From positions 59,830,077 to 59,894,076 of the forward strand of contig CM055092.1 of NCBI GenBank assembly GCA_029204225.1: a stretch of 64,000 bases of DNA. Direction: 5' to 3'. Both the position numbers and the translations under genes were made by a program. A model generated the notes under the pieces. It was not told where the DNA came from. It searched no databases and saw nothing but the letters and a program-made list of their open reading frames with translations. Below, piece by piece: positions 42,989-54,827 of this stretch (position 1 is the stretch's first letter; each line of letters begins with the position of its first letter). Source of the DNA: Diphasiastrum complanatum. Lineage: Eukaryota > Streptophyta > Lycopodiopsida > Lycopodiales > Lycopodiaceae.

Positions 42989-44030
42989 CCTGTCTGGCAA
43001 CGTCAGACAACGTAGAAGTGGGGGATCTAATGCAGCAGGATTCAACTATCGTTCAGAAGCGTGCCCGCCTCGAGCACAGCATCGACACGTTAGAAAGTTC
43101 ACTGAGCTTGTTGTCAAGCTCACTTAACCTTCCAAAATAGTTCTACAGCCTTAAAGGATGGATTCAGTTGGCAGCACCACACCTGTTTGGGCTCAATACC
43201 TTAAAACCTGTGTTTTCGTTGGTACTAAGAGATAAAGTAGCGTATTGTCAGATAACTGCGCCTGTTAGTATACAAAAAGCAAGATCCCCTGCTAGATTGT
43301 ATCAGAATGACGAGCCAAGGACGTCGGCCCAGAATCTAATTTTCATGACATTACTCAAATGCGTTTTCTACCAGATCTGCCTAGAATGTTGGAAGACAGA
43401 CATCTATAGGTGTTTTTTGTTAATTAATCAGCTCTTTTTGGTACGTAATGGATGAGAGGAGCAAGCATAGTTTTAAGATGTTTTTTACCTCCAGAATTTA
43501 TCTTCTGAATGATGTTGGATGACTCGCTTTTGCATGATCTTGGAATGCTTGAATCTCTGAGTAACATCTTAAAATTCATTGACGAATTGTTGTGGATTCT
43601 TAGCGATAAGCCATAGGTGGTCATTTGGTCATAAAGCTTTAACCTGATAATCTGACACGCACGAGCTAGCATGATTATCTATACAACACAGATTAATGGA
43701 ATTAGATTTGGATCATGTAATCAGGCACATGCCTCTTTACAAATCTTTCCAGTCTTGGTAAAACCTTTCTTATGGTCCAAAGATAAATAACAAGTTTTCT
43801 AAGAGAAATGATCAAAACAACAAGTCTTATTTTAGGTCTTCAAAGGCAATTTCTAACAATCATAGCAACTATGAGCCTTCGTACTATTTTTTTTTTTTTC
43901 ATTCCAACCATACTCTACTCTTGATGCAAGAAGATATTACAAATTACGGCCCATTCATATAACACTTGTAGACCTAGAGGAAAAGTCAAAAGTTATTCTG
44001 CTATCCCAACAAGAGGTTGAGACACCTCAT
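42989..44030 (+). pseudogene. Duplicated 3' end of the dynamin-related gene with its flank
   Basis: From about 42,989 the sequence parallels 11,860-12,700. First come the last 45 or so codons of the GTPase effector domain (DLMQQDSTIVQKRARLEHSI, then ESSLSLLSS), which stay open and end at TAG 43,138-43,140. Then the 3' flank follows with blocks CGTTTTCTACCAGATCTGCC and GACAGACATCTATAGGTGTT, and more weakly to about 44,030 (CTATCCCAACAAGAGGTTGA). Most differences are in third positions. The GTPase and stalk are missing. No polyA tract is obvious, so a DNA-level duplication or capture is more likely than a 5'-truncated retrocopy. It cannot make a functional dynamin. Confidence 0.85.
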
Positions 44031-44300
44031 AATCATTAGAATAAAAGCAGATTTATTGTACTTGAGGTCTAGTGAGGACTAGTTCTATACAATGACTTGT
44101 CATTTGATAGGACAAATGTCTCGTAAGCAGTAACCTAGGTCATGCAAGGGTTACCAACAAACATGAAGCCTGTATAATGTTTCTAGAGAGAGAAAACACA
44201 CTGTGTGCATGAACTCTTTGGTTTGAGGAAAATCTGTGTGGTGCTATTGTTGATTCCTCCTATGCAATTATGTGATCATGTTTAGCTAGAATTTTAACTT

Positions 44301-44316
44301 GGTATCAGAACCGGAT
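44301..44316 (+). promoter_or_regulatory. Possible copia PBS after an LTR-like end
   Basis: TTGGTATCAGAACCGG follows an LTR-like stretch (44,160-44,300). A short open segment (NVEENFENNNFQDFTYYNEK) follows at 44,345. A possible gag start is not recognised. 44,530-44,800 holds nothing else clear. Confidence 0.4.
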
Positions 44317-44808
44317 TGTGCGCAATACAAAGAGAGAGATTGATGTTTTCAAACGTTGAAGAGAATTTTGAAAACAACAATTTCCAAGATTTCACATATT
44401 ACAATGAAAAATTGGCAGGTGCAAAAGTCACCAAAAGGACTTTTCTCCAATATGTAAATGGATATTTGAATGATTTTATTGAGGTTATATGAGGCCCTTC
44501 TACTAGTGAGATAGAATGACAAACGTCACAATTTGAGGTCCATCCATATTCACCTTACATCAGCATAAATAGGTCACTAAAATTGCCCATCCACTAATAT
44601 TAGTTTTGAAACTTTTGTCCAAAATTTTGCTTCATATTATGCCTTGTAGCTTATGCCCAAAATACAAAGAAAAACGAAAAATTGACGTTACATATTAACA
44701 TCCGGTCATTTTTATTGACCTTACCAACAATATAATGGCATAAGATTGCGAATAATTTGAGATCATTAAGATCCAAAATATCCCTTTGATCTTTGGTTAG
44801 ATAGGCAA

Positions 44809-46420
44809 CTAGTTTAAGCATAGACTTTGAAACATTCCAAGTGAAGTCCTATGCTTCATAAACAAGTCCTTTCCCAATGCTTTAGTGAATATATCAGCTA
44901 CACATTCCCTTGAGGACACATGTTGAAGCTCCACCTCCATTGCCATGACTTTCTCCCTCACAAAGTGATAGGCCACCTCAATATGCTTGCTCCTAGCATT
45001 AAAGATATTATTGGTTGCCAACCTTTGGGCTGATAGATTTTCACAAAAGATGATTGGGCTCTCTAAAAATGCTGGCAAGTGAAAATCCTTGATCATCCTC
45101 TTGATCCATACCATCTCCTTTAATGTGCAATTTGTAAGAGCTTTGTACTCGGCCTCACTAGATGACAATGAGATAGTGGCTTGTTTCTTCAACATCCATG
45201 ATATAGCTCCATCACCTATGAAAATACAATGAGCACTAATGGATTTCCTATCCATTATATATCCAGCATAGTCCAAATCTGAAAATCCAAACAAGTTAGG
45301 TGATGATCCCTCATACAATATGCCAAAATCTCAAGTTCCAATGATGTACCTCAAAACTCATTTTCCTAGCTTCAAATGCTCCTCACTAGGATCTTGCATG
45401 AATTGGCTCAATCTTCCAACACAATAGCTTAGATATGGTCTTGTAATGGTTAGATAGATGAGTGAACCAACTAGCTTCCTATAGAGAGTAATTTCCTCAA
45501 ATGATCTTTCATTACCTCTTATAGTTAGTTTTACATTTGACTCCATAGGTGTATCACAAGATTTTGCATCTACCATATGAAATCTTTCTAGAATAGAATT
45601 AGCATAGTTCTCTTGACAAATGAAAGTAGATTGACAAGATCTAATCACTTCTATTCCTAAAATGTAATGCAAATTACCAAGATCATGCACCTCATATTCC
45701 TTCCTAAGAGCACTCTTGATATCCTCCACATCTTGGTTGTCTCCACCACTCAAGATGATATCATCCACATAGATTAGCAAGATGGTTGGCATCATTTCCA
45801 GCAAACCCATAATAAAGTGAGTGATCATACTCACTCACAACAAAGCCTTGATAGAGTTAAAAAGTGTTAAGCTTAGCATACCAACTCCTTGGTGCCTGCT
45901 TAAGGCCATATAGGCTCTTTTGTAGAAAACACACATGATTTGGCTTTGTAGGTTAATTGTAGCTCTCGGGTTGCTCCATGTACACTTCCTCCTCAAGATC
46001 ACCAATCAAAAAAGCATTTGCAATATCCAATTGCCATAGATCTCATCCTTAAAGAGTAGCAAGTGAGATGATGGCTCAAATTCTTACCATCTTTGCCACG
46101 GGTGCAAAGGTTTCATCATAGTCAATTCCATGTTCTTGAGCATATCATTTTGCCACTAACCTTGCCTTGTACTTGTTGATAGATCCACCTTGGTTATTCT
46201 TCACCTTGAATATCCATTTGCATCCAATAGCTTTCTTGTTCTTAGGTAACTCCACCAATCTCCATGTTTTATTCTTCATAAGAGCTTGATACTCAAGCAA
46301 TATCCATTGCTTGGATCCACTCCTCTTTGTTCCTTGCTTCATCTACACATGTAGGTTCATCAAAGATTATCCTTTTCATCATATGTGAGCCTTGAAGTCA
46401 TTTGTCTTTCCCTTGATGTT
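44809..46420 (-). pseudogene. Ty1/copia reverse transcriptase-RNase H, degenerate
   Basis: Minus strand, 5' to 3': EEWIQAM and NKTWRLVELPKNKKAIGCKW (about 46,250), KARLVAKxYAQEHGIDYDET, a stretch with stops (46,140-45,840) including QLDIANAFLIGDLEEEVYME and [11 protein letters not shown], then ILLIYVDDIILSGGD (YVDD intact, about 45,780), GSLIYLTITRPYLSY, and RNase H with DLDYAGYIMDRKSISA, SSEAEYKAL and FTKALGKDLF, ending at 44,809. Stops and shifts separate three open blocks. Related to, but distinct from, the 48.8-54.7 kb family. Gag, protease, integrase and LTRs are not found here. 46,430-46,960 is AT-rich without genes. Confidence 0.92.
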
Positions 46421-46964
46421 TTCCTTGGCTTTTGACTTGATGATGGTCCTTCATCATGAGTTTAGATAGAGTAAGTAACATGCAAGTTTAGAGACTTTCT
46501 ATTTCTTGCAAAAAGGTGATAATGACAATCTCAGATACCACGATAATGTATAAACACATATCAAAATATTTTGATCATATATTCATTATCAGCAGATATT
46601 CATGACAATTCATAAATACATATTTGAATATCAAAATCCAAAATATAATTCTATACTATAAGTCCAAAATCAAATTTCACACTATTAGTCCAAACTCAAA
46701 ATAATTAATATCGTTCCGAATTCAAAGTCCATAATCTTCAAAATTTGAATTGACATATTTAAATTTCCTTGCATTCATCATCAACATATACACAGCTTCA
46801 TTTGGTTTTCCTTGCTAATGATGCATGCGACTCCGGGACAGCTACCATTTTCTATGCAATGCTATTTGCATAAGAAGGCAAGCAACTTTGATTTATGAAA
46901 ATCACCAACATCCACTTCACCAACAAAGCATTAAATTGAAACAATATCCATAACACCAAATCTA

Positions 46965-48717
46965 CTAATTTTGAAAATCATCCAAATAGAAGTCATCCAG
47001 CCTTTGTAGCACTTCTTCATCTTCGTTAGAATCCACCACAACATTTGTCGAGGGTTGCACCACTCGACCTAACGAAAACACATCAATTTAATAATTCAAA
47101 TGTCTTTGTTGTTTCAATACAAATGTTGATTGACCATGCTGAAATTAATAAAATGAAGAGAGCAAAATAATTTTGATACTCACGAAATCGTTTTTCCACA
47201 AGTTGTTTGATCTGTATCCACAGCAACGCATTGCCTTCCAGTTGCTCTGCATGCTTGAACTGTGGAGCCACAGCCCACCATGGGATCTAGCACCACCCCA
47301 CCTCGACGACAAAATGTTTCCAACAAAAACTACATCAGCAACGGACTTTTTTCTAGACCGCCCCCTACTTGCAATGAGGTGACATCATCAATGACACGTT
47401 CAGATGTAGGCATGTAATGAGTCCACATGTCCATGTTTCGTCTAAACATGGTGGGGTCTAAACTATCTCCACTGTAATCGAATAACGATGGTGTATGCCC
47501 AGCATGATGAAGGACATATATGTCAATGGAGAAAACCTGCAAGACGCTGAATATGAGAACATGATTCAAAATTGCAAGGTTACTAACAAATTTTTAGCAA
47601 GATATATACTTGGGTTCCATAAATGGTTGTACCTTGGTGCCATCTGTTGTGACTCCAAATGGGTCCACACCACGCAAGACCATGGTGCGACCTAGGACTA
47701 GTCCAGTATGGCGCAGTGTCCGATAGAAAGCCATTCTGTGACTCATGGCCACAAAACAAACAACCCACCCACTATCATCGAGTAGTAGGCTAGCTAGCTA
47801 GAGGCCGGCATCTATCAATCCATCACAACAATTATTCCATACAGGTATTCCTCATGTGATGCCATCGGGTACAAAATCTGTAGGAAAATCAAGGACAACC
47901 ATGTCGGCAGTATACGTGATGGACTTACCCCTCCTTTTCTTTTCCTCCTTACAACTTTCCTTCAGATGAGCAATTAGGCTTCCCATCTCTTCTATGATAA
48001 TTTTTTTCGAGCAACCTTTTGAAACCCTTAACAAGCATCAGTGCACCATGTGAATCTACATTCTAAAAACAAGAAAAAATAATAGTTGGATTACATTATT
48101 GAGGTAAACCAACAATTTGACATGTTTGTTCAGTTTCACAGTGACAAATACCATAGAGTCGTTTCCACCCGCATTGGACTTTGGTGCTTGATAGTCAAAT
48201 TCCTCCCGTCTTTTTTTGTGCGGGACCACTGGCTCTTTTAATGTCTGGATATCCGCATCCTCATCCAACTGATGCCCAACCTGTGCCTTTCTACCAAATT
48301 TGCGCTTGGCATACTTGCTTTGCTTCGGAGTCGCACGTTCTCTGTTGTCAACATGAGGAAAACTCATGTAAGTAATGTAAACTTCTGAAAGGGAATACGT
48401 GATCCACATAAGATAAGTTTTCATGTAACTTACCTCAATCTTGTTTCCAAGGCATCTGCAAGCTGCACAACTGATTCTCGGATAGAAGCCATTTGCACAA
48501 GAGCTCTTAGTTTCCCTTTAGCATGTAGATCATGCAAATCTTTTTCTTCCTTAGGACATGCTCCTTCTGGAAAATCCAACCACCATGGGTTGTTCAAAAC
48601 CTCCCACTCACTAATGCCACCTGCTTTCTTGAAATTATACTTTTCCGAGTACATGGTATTTCCCGTTTTCTCTACGGTGCACCATGAAGTGAGAATGTCT
48701 GGCATCACGAATATCAC
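46965..48717 (-). pseudogene. DNA amino-methyltransferase-like gene, 3' exons with the catalytic domain
   Basis: Five exons fit on the minus strand. 48,717-48,434 carries TMYSEKYNFKKAGGISEWEV and ends LETRL. 48,341-48,152 is joined in phase (RERATPKQSKYAKRKFGRK, basic). A third, about 48,020-47,633, reads SITYTADMVVLDFPTDF, later LDDSGWVVCFVAMSHRMAFY. 47,536-47,184 reads HHAGHTPSLFDY, then LEKSPLLM-stop-FLLETFCRRGG and VVLDPMVGCGSTVQACRATG. The last, 47,068-46,965, is an acidic tail. The order (motif IV, K-S-P of motif X, then D-P-x-x-G-x-G-S motif I with G-R-x-x-x-x-V-D) is that of beta-class N6-adenine/N4-cytosine methyltransferases. Motif IV is DFPT instead of D/N-P-P-Y or S-P-P-W. Nonsense codons: TGA 47,852, TAG 47,798, TAG 47,330. 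Plausible splice sites throughout argue for a once-real nuclear gene. Confidence 0.62.
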
Positions 48718-48781
48718 CTCTCAATCCACAGATTGTTTCATATATATGTGTGACTCCATACGTAAAATTGAAAACTATATC

Positions 48782-49398
48782 TGCTGAATTCACACGTGTG
48801 GGACGGACGCCCTACACATGTATTTTTGATCTCCTAAGCACAATAACACCATAAAGATCAAACTAGCATTGGTTGTCAATAGGAAAGCTGATCATACAAG
48901 CAATATTATTGTGTTACAAGCAAGATCTGTCAACAAAACATAAGACAAAGCATCATAAATGCCTCTACTCGGCTAGAGAGAGAAAATAACAAGTACAAAA
49001 CTCGTGGAGAGAGAGAGAGGGCACAAAGAGCTTGTCTCCAAATTTGCATTACACACAAATTTCATCATTTTCTCAATGAGAGTACATCACATATATATAG
49101 ATCCATGGACTCTTCTCCTACTTTGAGTTGAATTGGAGTTGTGGATCCACCTCTCAAGCTATCTAGACTTATCCAAGCCACCTCACTACGTCTAATTGTG
49201 CCACATAGTCTTTTCATGCAATAAATGTGGCATGTAAAGTACAAATGGCAATTCCTATGGTAGCTCGAGTTTCTACTTCTACCTACCTTGAATATTTTAT
49301 TCTAAGATGGGTCTTTACTAAGCCAAAAGAGCTCAATTCATCTTTGGCATTTTTAGGACCCATACTCACAACATTATAGATTTTTCAATATTTTGACA
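48782..49398 (-). repeat. 3' LTR of the complete copia element
   Basis: 617 bp, in minus orientation TGTCAAAATATTG...TTCAGCA, preceded by the purine tract ATATGAGGAG. It differs from the 5' LTR (54,110-54,718) by roughly a dozen substitutions and a few small indels by eye, about 2 per cent. Confidence 0.93.
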
Positions 49399-49416
49399 CT
49401 CCTCATATAAATGTAT

Positions 49417-51210
49417 CTAATGTGGATCAAGCATTGATATTGAGATAAGACCAAGATTAGACCTATGCTTTGAGAAGGCACTTTTGCAAAGTGGCTTTGT
49501 GAGAAGATCAGCAATACACGAAGATGTGTCGACATGTTCTAAGTTGATTTCACCTCCAATGAGCTTTTCCCTTACAAAATGGTCTGCCACTTCTATATGA
49601 TTGCTTCTTGCATGAAAAATAGGATTGTTTGCAAGAGCTTGTGCCGATATGTTGTCACATTTGATCAAGGGAAGATCATCCTCTTTCATGCACTTTAGCT
49701 CCATGATTAACCTCTTGATCCAAAGCACTTCTTTAGTTGTTGTAGTGAGTGCTTTGTACTCGGCCTCACAAGATGATAGAGATATGGTATCTTGCTTCTT
49801 TGAAAGCCAAGACACAAGATTTCCTCCAAGAAAGATAGTATGTGCATTAATGGACTTTCGATCCATTTTATCACTTGCAAAATCGGAATCTGAATAGCCA
49901 ACAATGGTTAGATCTTCATTTTTGTACAATAAAACATACAAATCTTAGAACTCTCTTGGCCATCTTCCAATGTTGGATCTTGGGATCTTGCATAAATTGA
50001 CTCAATTTGTGCACACAATAGTTCAAATCGGGTCTAGTGATAGTAAGCCAAATTAGAGAGCCTATAAGACTCCTATAATGTGTGATGTCCTCGAAGGATC
50101 TTTCATCACCTTTAATAGGATCTTTTACATGTTGCTCCATGGGAGTATCTATGCCTTTACAACTTTGCTTATTGAATTTTCTCAACATAGAAAAGACATC
50201 TCTAGATTGACAAATAAAAGCATATTCTTCATGAAAATCAATCTCAAGGCCCGAAATGTAATGGATCTCTCCTAGATCTTGCATTTTAAATTCTTTCCCT
50301 AATGCATCTTTGGTTTCTTGACCTAGCATCAAACAACTTCCACTAAGAATAATGTCATCTACATAGATTAGGAGAATGACAATATTACTACCATCAAATT
50401 TTAAGTACATAGAAGGATCATAGCCACTAAGCACAAATCCTAATGAAAGTAGAAAGTTGTTGAGTCTTGAATACCATGATCTAGGTGCCTGCTTTAAGCC
50501 ATAAAGTCTTCTAAATAGCAAACACACCTTAGATTTATCCTTGATAAATCCTTGAGGCTGTTCCATGTATATCTCCTCCTCAAGATAGTCATTCAAAAAA
50601 GCGTTGGAGACATCAAGTTGAAACAATAAGGCAAGAGAGTTATGATTCTTATTGTCACCATCTTTGCTACAGGAGCAAAGGTTTCTTCATAGTCAAGGCC
50701 AAATATTTGTGCAAAGCCTTTAGCACATAATCTTGCCTTGTACTTGTTGATGGAGCCATCATGATTGTACTTGATCTTGAACACCCACTTGCATCCAATG
50801 ATATGCATGTAAGGTGGTGGATCCACTAGCTCCCATGTGTGGTCGGTGACCAAGGCATCATATTCAATCTTCATGGCCTCATACCACTCCTTGGTATTGA
50901 GGGCTTCTTGATCATCTTTGGGCTCCTCATGAGAAACAAAATAAGCATAAGCGGAATCAAGATCCACTTGTTTTCCTTTGTCATCATAAGTGAGCCTCTT
51001 GGGCTTGGATCTCTCCCTCATGGATCTTCTAGGAGTGAAAATCCGAGGACTTCCATCTTCAAATCTTGACTCCTCCATATGTTGATTGTCTTCAATAACA
51101 ATAGGTGATAGATTTTGAGGTTGCTTGGTCTCGGCCCCTCCAAGATTGGACTTTTCTTCTTCATGAAAAACTACATCTCTACTATCAATTACTTTAGAGG
51201 TAGAGAGCAT
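49417..51210 (-). pseudogene. Reverse transcriptase-RNase H of the complete copia element
   Basis: Minus strand. From 51,210: VIDSRDVVFHEEEKSNLGG, RRSMRERSKPKRLTYDDKGK, CKWVFKIKYNHDGSINKYKA and GLDYEETFAPVAKM, to a shift near 50,620. Then [40 protein letters not shown] (YVDD catalytic box) and RSLIGSLIWLTITRPDLNY, to a second shift near 49,930. RNase H follows with YSDSDFASDKMDRKS, SCEAEYKAL and KCDNISAQALANNP, ending at 49,417. All catalytic boxes are visible; two shifts break the polyprotein. It copies the element RNA into DNA in virus-like particles. Confidence 0.93.
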
Positions 51211-51251
51211 GTAGATTCGATAGGCTTACTTGTTGGATGAATATCCAACCA

Positions 51252-52458
51252 TTACTCCTTTGCTTGCACAAGGATCATCCTTCTTTCTCGTTTCCAAGGG
51301 AATATGGACAAAGCATATGCATCCAAATACTCTAAGGTGTTCACCTTAGGTTTCTTCAAATAGAGTGCTTCATATGGTGACTTTCCTCCAAGTGCAACAT
51401 GAGGGAGTCTATTGCAAAGATAGTTTGAACAATTGATAGCCTCACCCCAAAAGTCTTTTGGCAAGGATGCCTCGATTCTAATGGTTTTGGCACATTCACA
51501 CAGTATTCTATTCTTTCTTTCAGCCACCCCATTTTGAGATGGTGTATATGCACAAGAAACCTCCCTTTTAATGCCTTCAAGCTCACAATAATCATGAAAT
51601 TTATTAGAAGTGTACTCACCACCTCCATCACTTCTAAGAATCTTGATTTTGTAAGAAAAATGCTTTTCAACTAGAGCTTTGAACTTTAGGAAATAGTCAA
51701 ACACCATAGATTTTGAAGCTAGAAGATATACCCAAGTCAATCTAGTGAAATCATCAATGAAAGTTACAAAGCAAGTAGCACCACCCTTGCTCTTTGAAGA
51801 TGAGAAGTGCACATCCGAGTGTATGAGCTCCAATGGATGTGTAGTCTCGATGGATGACTTTGAAAAAGGCTTCTTATGAGACTTAGATATGGCACAAGCC
51901 TCACATGGCTTGAAATTCTTGGAGATAAGATTAGGCAAGCCAATAGCTTTGGTTTTCTTGACCATGGACACCATAGAATTATAGTTAGGATGTCCCAACC
52001 TTCTATGCCATAGTTCCTCCAAAGACATATGAGTAGCAAAAGCACTATCACAAGAGTTAGCATACTCTTTGGGATCAAGCTTGTAGATTCCACCATATCT
52101 AGACCCAAATGCAAGGATCTCATCATGCTTCTTGATTGTACATGTATCAACATTGAAATTCACATCTAGTCCACTATCAAACAATTTCCCAACACTAATA
52201 AGCTTTTTGTTAACTTGGGAACAAAAATACATTAGACAGAGAAAGAACTTTTGATGAAGAAAACTTTAAGGGAATGGTCCCTATGCCTTCAATAGCACAC
52301 TCATGATCATTTGTTGTGTAGATGGACTTCTTGGCTCCTTCATAAGGTGACATGGATGAAAAAGAATACATGGAGCTACACATATGTGAGGAAGCTCCAC
52401 TGTTGATATACCACAAACCATCCTTCTTGAAAGGTGATGAAGAAAACCTCGAGACCAT
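51252..52458 (-). pseudogene. Protease and integrase of the complete copia element
   Basis: The protease segment (52,458-52,210) reads LWYINSGASSHM, where copia proteases have W-x-x-D-S-G-A; the catalytic Asp is Asn here. After a shift near 52,220 the integrase runs 52,232-51,252: LWHRRLGHPNYNSM and FKPCEACAISKSHKKPF (intact HHCC zinc domain), ELIHSDVHFS (Asp 1), ILRSDGGGEYTS (Asp 2), QNGVAERKNRIL (Glu). The C-terminal part shifts frame near 51,300 (normally I-P-x-E-x-R-x-K-L-D-x-K). The integrase core itself is intact. Confidence 0.92.
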
Positions 52459-52725
52459 AAGAAGAGATCCCTCTTCATCACTTGCATGAGCATCTTCCTT
52501 CTCTTCATTAGAAATGTTGGCTTGCTTTAATTGACTCTTCTTCTTGAAGCAATTGGTGGCATAATGCCCCTTCTTGCCACAAAAGAAACCCTTGATGTTT
52601 TTCTTCTTCTTCTTGGATGTGGAAGCTTGAGAGGACTCATCCTCATCTCCTTTCTCCTTGAAAATAATATTGTTCTTTCTTGAAGAGAATTGGTGTTGAT
52701 TCTTACTTCTTGTCTTGTGCTTGTC

Positions 52726-53361
52726 TTAGGTAAAGAGAGCTTTACCATCAATGTTGAGAGACATTCTCTCCATTTTCAAGAGTTTATACTCTTGTCTTGA
52801 TTCTTCAGAAATGAGCACACTTTGGAGTGCTTCCAAACTTGGTAGCTCCTCCTTAATGGCATAACTCTGAACAAGGTTGTCATATTCCTCCTTTAACCCA
52901 TTAAGTATGACTTGAACAAGTTCATTTTGGTTGATGGAGTCTCCTATGCATGACAGTTCTCTATGGAGTTCTTTAACTCTCATTACATAAGCTGAAGCAC
53001 ATTCATCACTTCTCTGTACACTTTGAAAAATTTGGTTTCTTAGTGTTAGAAGTCTAGAAGTATTTTTTGCCTCATAGATAGACTTGAGAGTATCCCAAGC
53101 ATCTTTGGCATTAGTACAAGCACAAATTTCTCTAGAGATGTTCTTTGAGACATTCATCTTAATATAATGCAGAGCCATCCTGGCTCTCTTTTTGTACTTT
53201 GGAATTTCTTGAGGAATTTGTGGTTCTTCTTCAATGCCAAGTACAATATCCATCACATCTTGTAGTATTAAGACAAATTCCATTCTAACCTTCCAAATTG
53301 AGTAATTGGAGGTTGATAATCTTTCACTTGCTTCTAATAGAAAGACACCCATTGAAGTCAT
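52726..53361 (-). pseudogene. Gag of the complete copia element
   Basis: Starts at ATG 53,361 (MTSMGVFLLEASERLSTSNY, WKVRMEFVLILQ). The UBN2-type gag domain spans about residues 15-180, ending LISEESRQEYKLL. A TAA at 52,726-52,728 ends the frame. Beyond it, in shifted and open frames to about 52,530, lies a Lys-rich region and a zinc knuckle read as KGFFCGKKGHYATNC. The first Cys of CX2CX4HX4C is Gly here (the related copy at 32.8 kb reads CFFCGKKGH). Gag forms the particle and the knuckle packages RNA. Confidence 0.92.
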
Positions 53362-54095
53362 AAAGAATGATGGAAATCAAAAAAGATGGATGAAAGAATT
53401 GCTTATCTTCTCACTATAGGAACCAATCAAGGGTACAGAACCAAATCCTATGTAAGACTTAGCAAAAAATTGTGAGATAGATCTCACTAGCTTGACAATC
53501 TCTCTAAAACAAGATTTGAATCATAAAAAAAAATGAAGTATGGCAAAAGCTATGGTTCTCTGGATTTCACGCATGTGAAATATTCCAAAAAATGTCAAAT
53601 TGACTCAAAAACAATCTATTTGTATAAAACAATTTGCCTAGAACCTATAAGTTTTGTCTAAATCACGTATAGATGAGATTGTGTAGCTTCTGGATGATTT
53701 TTGTGATCATTCAAGCAATAAATGACATGTACACACAATTTGCCACAGGTCTAGGCACCCTACCTACGACTCTTCAAAAGCTTATAGCTTATGATTGGCT
53801 TATCCAATTGTCATGATTCAAATTGCATCAGATTCTACACTTTTTAGTGGGCTTATTTGCTTGAAATTTGGATCTGAGATGAGAGAGAACCACCAATCTG
53901 AAAATGGGCGGATTTGACACGTGCTAGCACCCGAAATTTCATACAGTACCTGATCTGGCCCATTCAATGTGGTTTGTAGCTCAGAATCACAAGAAAACTG
54001 CAAACTAGCTAGAAGGTAGAATCTAGACAATTCCTAGCTTGAAATCTGATCAGATCTGCAAATTTTTTGATTAGATTTGCTTGTAAAACTTAGGT

Positions 54096-54109
54096 AGGCT
54101 CTGATACCA
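54096..54109 (-). promoter_or_regulatory. Primer-binding site of the complete copia element
   Basis: The reverse complement reads ATGGTATCAGAGCCTA, directly adjoining the 5' LTR end at 54,110, matching initiator tRNA-Met. Confidence 0.93.
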
Positions 54110-54718
54110 TGCTGAATTTAAACGTGTGGGATGCCCTACACATGTATTTTTGATCTCCTAAGCACAATAACACCATAAAGATCAAACTAGCATTGGTTGT
54201 CAATAGGAAAGCTGATCATACAAGCAATATTATTGTGTGACAAGCAAGATCTGTCAACAAAACATAAGACAAAGCATCATAAATGCCTCTACTCGGCTAG
54301 AGAGAGAAAATATCAAGTACAAAACTCGTGGAGAGAGAGAGGGCACAAAGAGCTTGTCTCCAAATTTGCATTACACACAAATTTCACCATTTTCTCAATG
54401 AGAGTACATCACATATATATAGATCCATGGACTCTTCTCCTACTTTGAGTTGAATTGGAGTTGTGGATCCATCTCTCAAGCTATCTAGACTTATCCAAGC
54501 CACCTCACTATGTCTAATTGTGCCACATAGTCTTTTCATGCATTAAATGTGGCATGTAAAGTACAAATGGCAATTCCTATCGTAGCTCGAGTTTCTACTT
54601 CTACCTACCTTGAATATTTTATTCTAAGATGGGTCTTTACTAAGCCAAAAGAGCTCAATTCATCTTTGGCATTTTTAGGACCCATACAACATTAGATAGA
54701 TTTTTCAATATTTCGACA
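54110..54718 (-). repeat. 5' LTR of the complete copia element
   Basis: 609 bp, TGTCGAAATATTG...TTCAGCA in minus orientation. It contains a TATA-like TATATATATG near 54,415 and a TCTCTCTCTC tract downstream, which would fit a promoter, and a CACACGT element near its end. The leader from 54,095 to 53,362 has no ORF of note. Confidence 0.93.
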
Positions 54719-54827
54719 ATATTCCCAGTTAAAAAAGCAATACACTTATCAAGAAAACAAATGGGCCAATTTTTCCAGAGTCAAATATTGACATTTTGCA
54801 AATCATTTCTCAAACATTGACAATCAC

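Larger units (their letters stand above)
48782..54718 (-). mobile_element. Complete Ty1/copia LTR retrotransposon, 5.9 kb
   Basis: Two LTRs (54,110-54,718 as 5', 48,782-49,398 as 3'), a PBS next to the 5' LTR and a purine tract next to the 3' LTR, with gag, protease, integrase, RT and RNase H in copia order between. Flanking bases ATATC (48,777-48,781) and ATATT (54,719-54,723) may be a 5-bp target duplication with one change. It sits inside an intron of the methyltransferase-like gene and in that gene's own orientation. Coding has about five disruptions, so this copy is not autonomous now. Confidence 0.93.
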
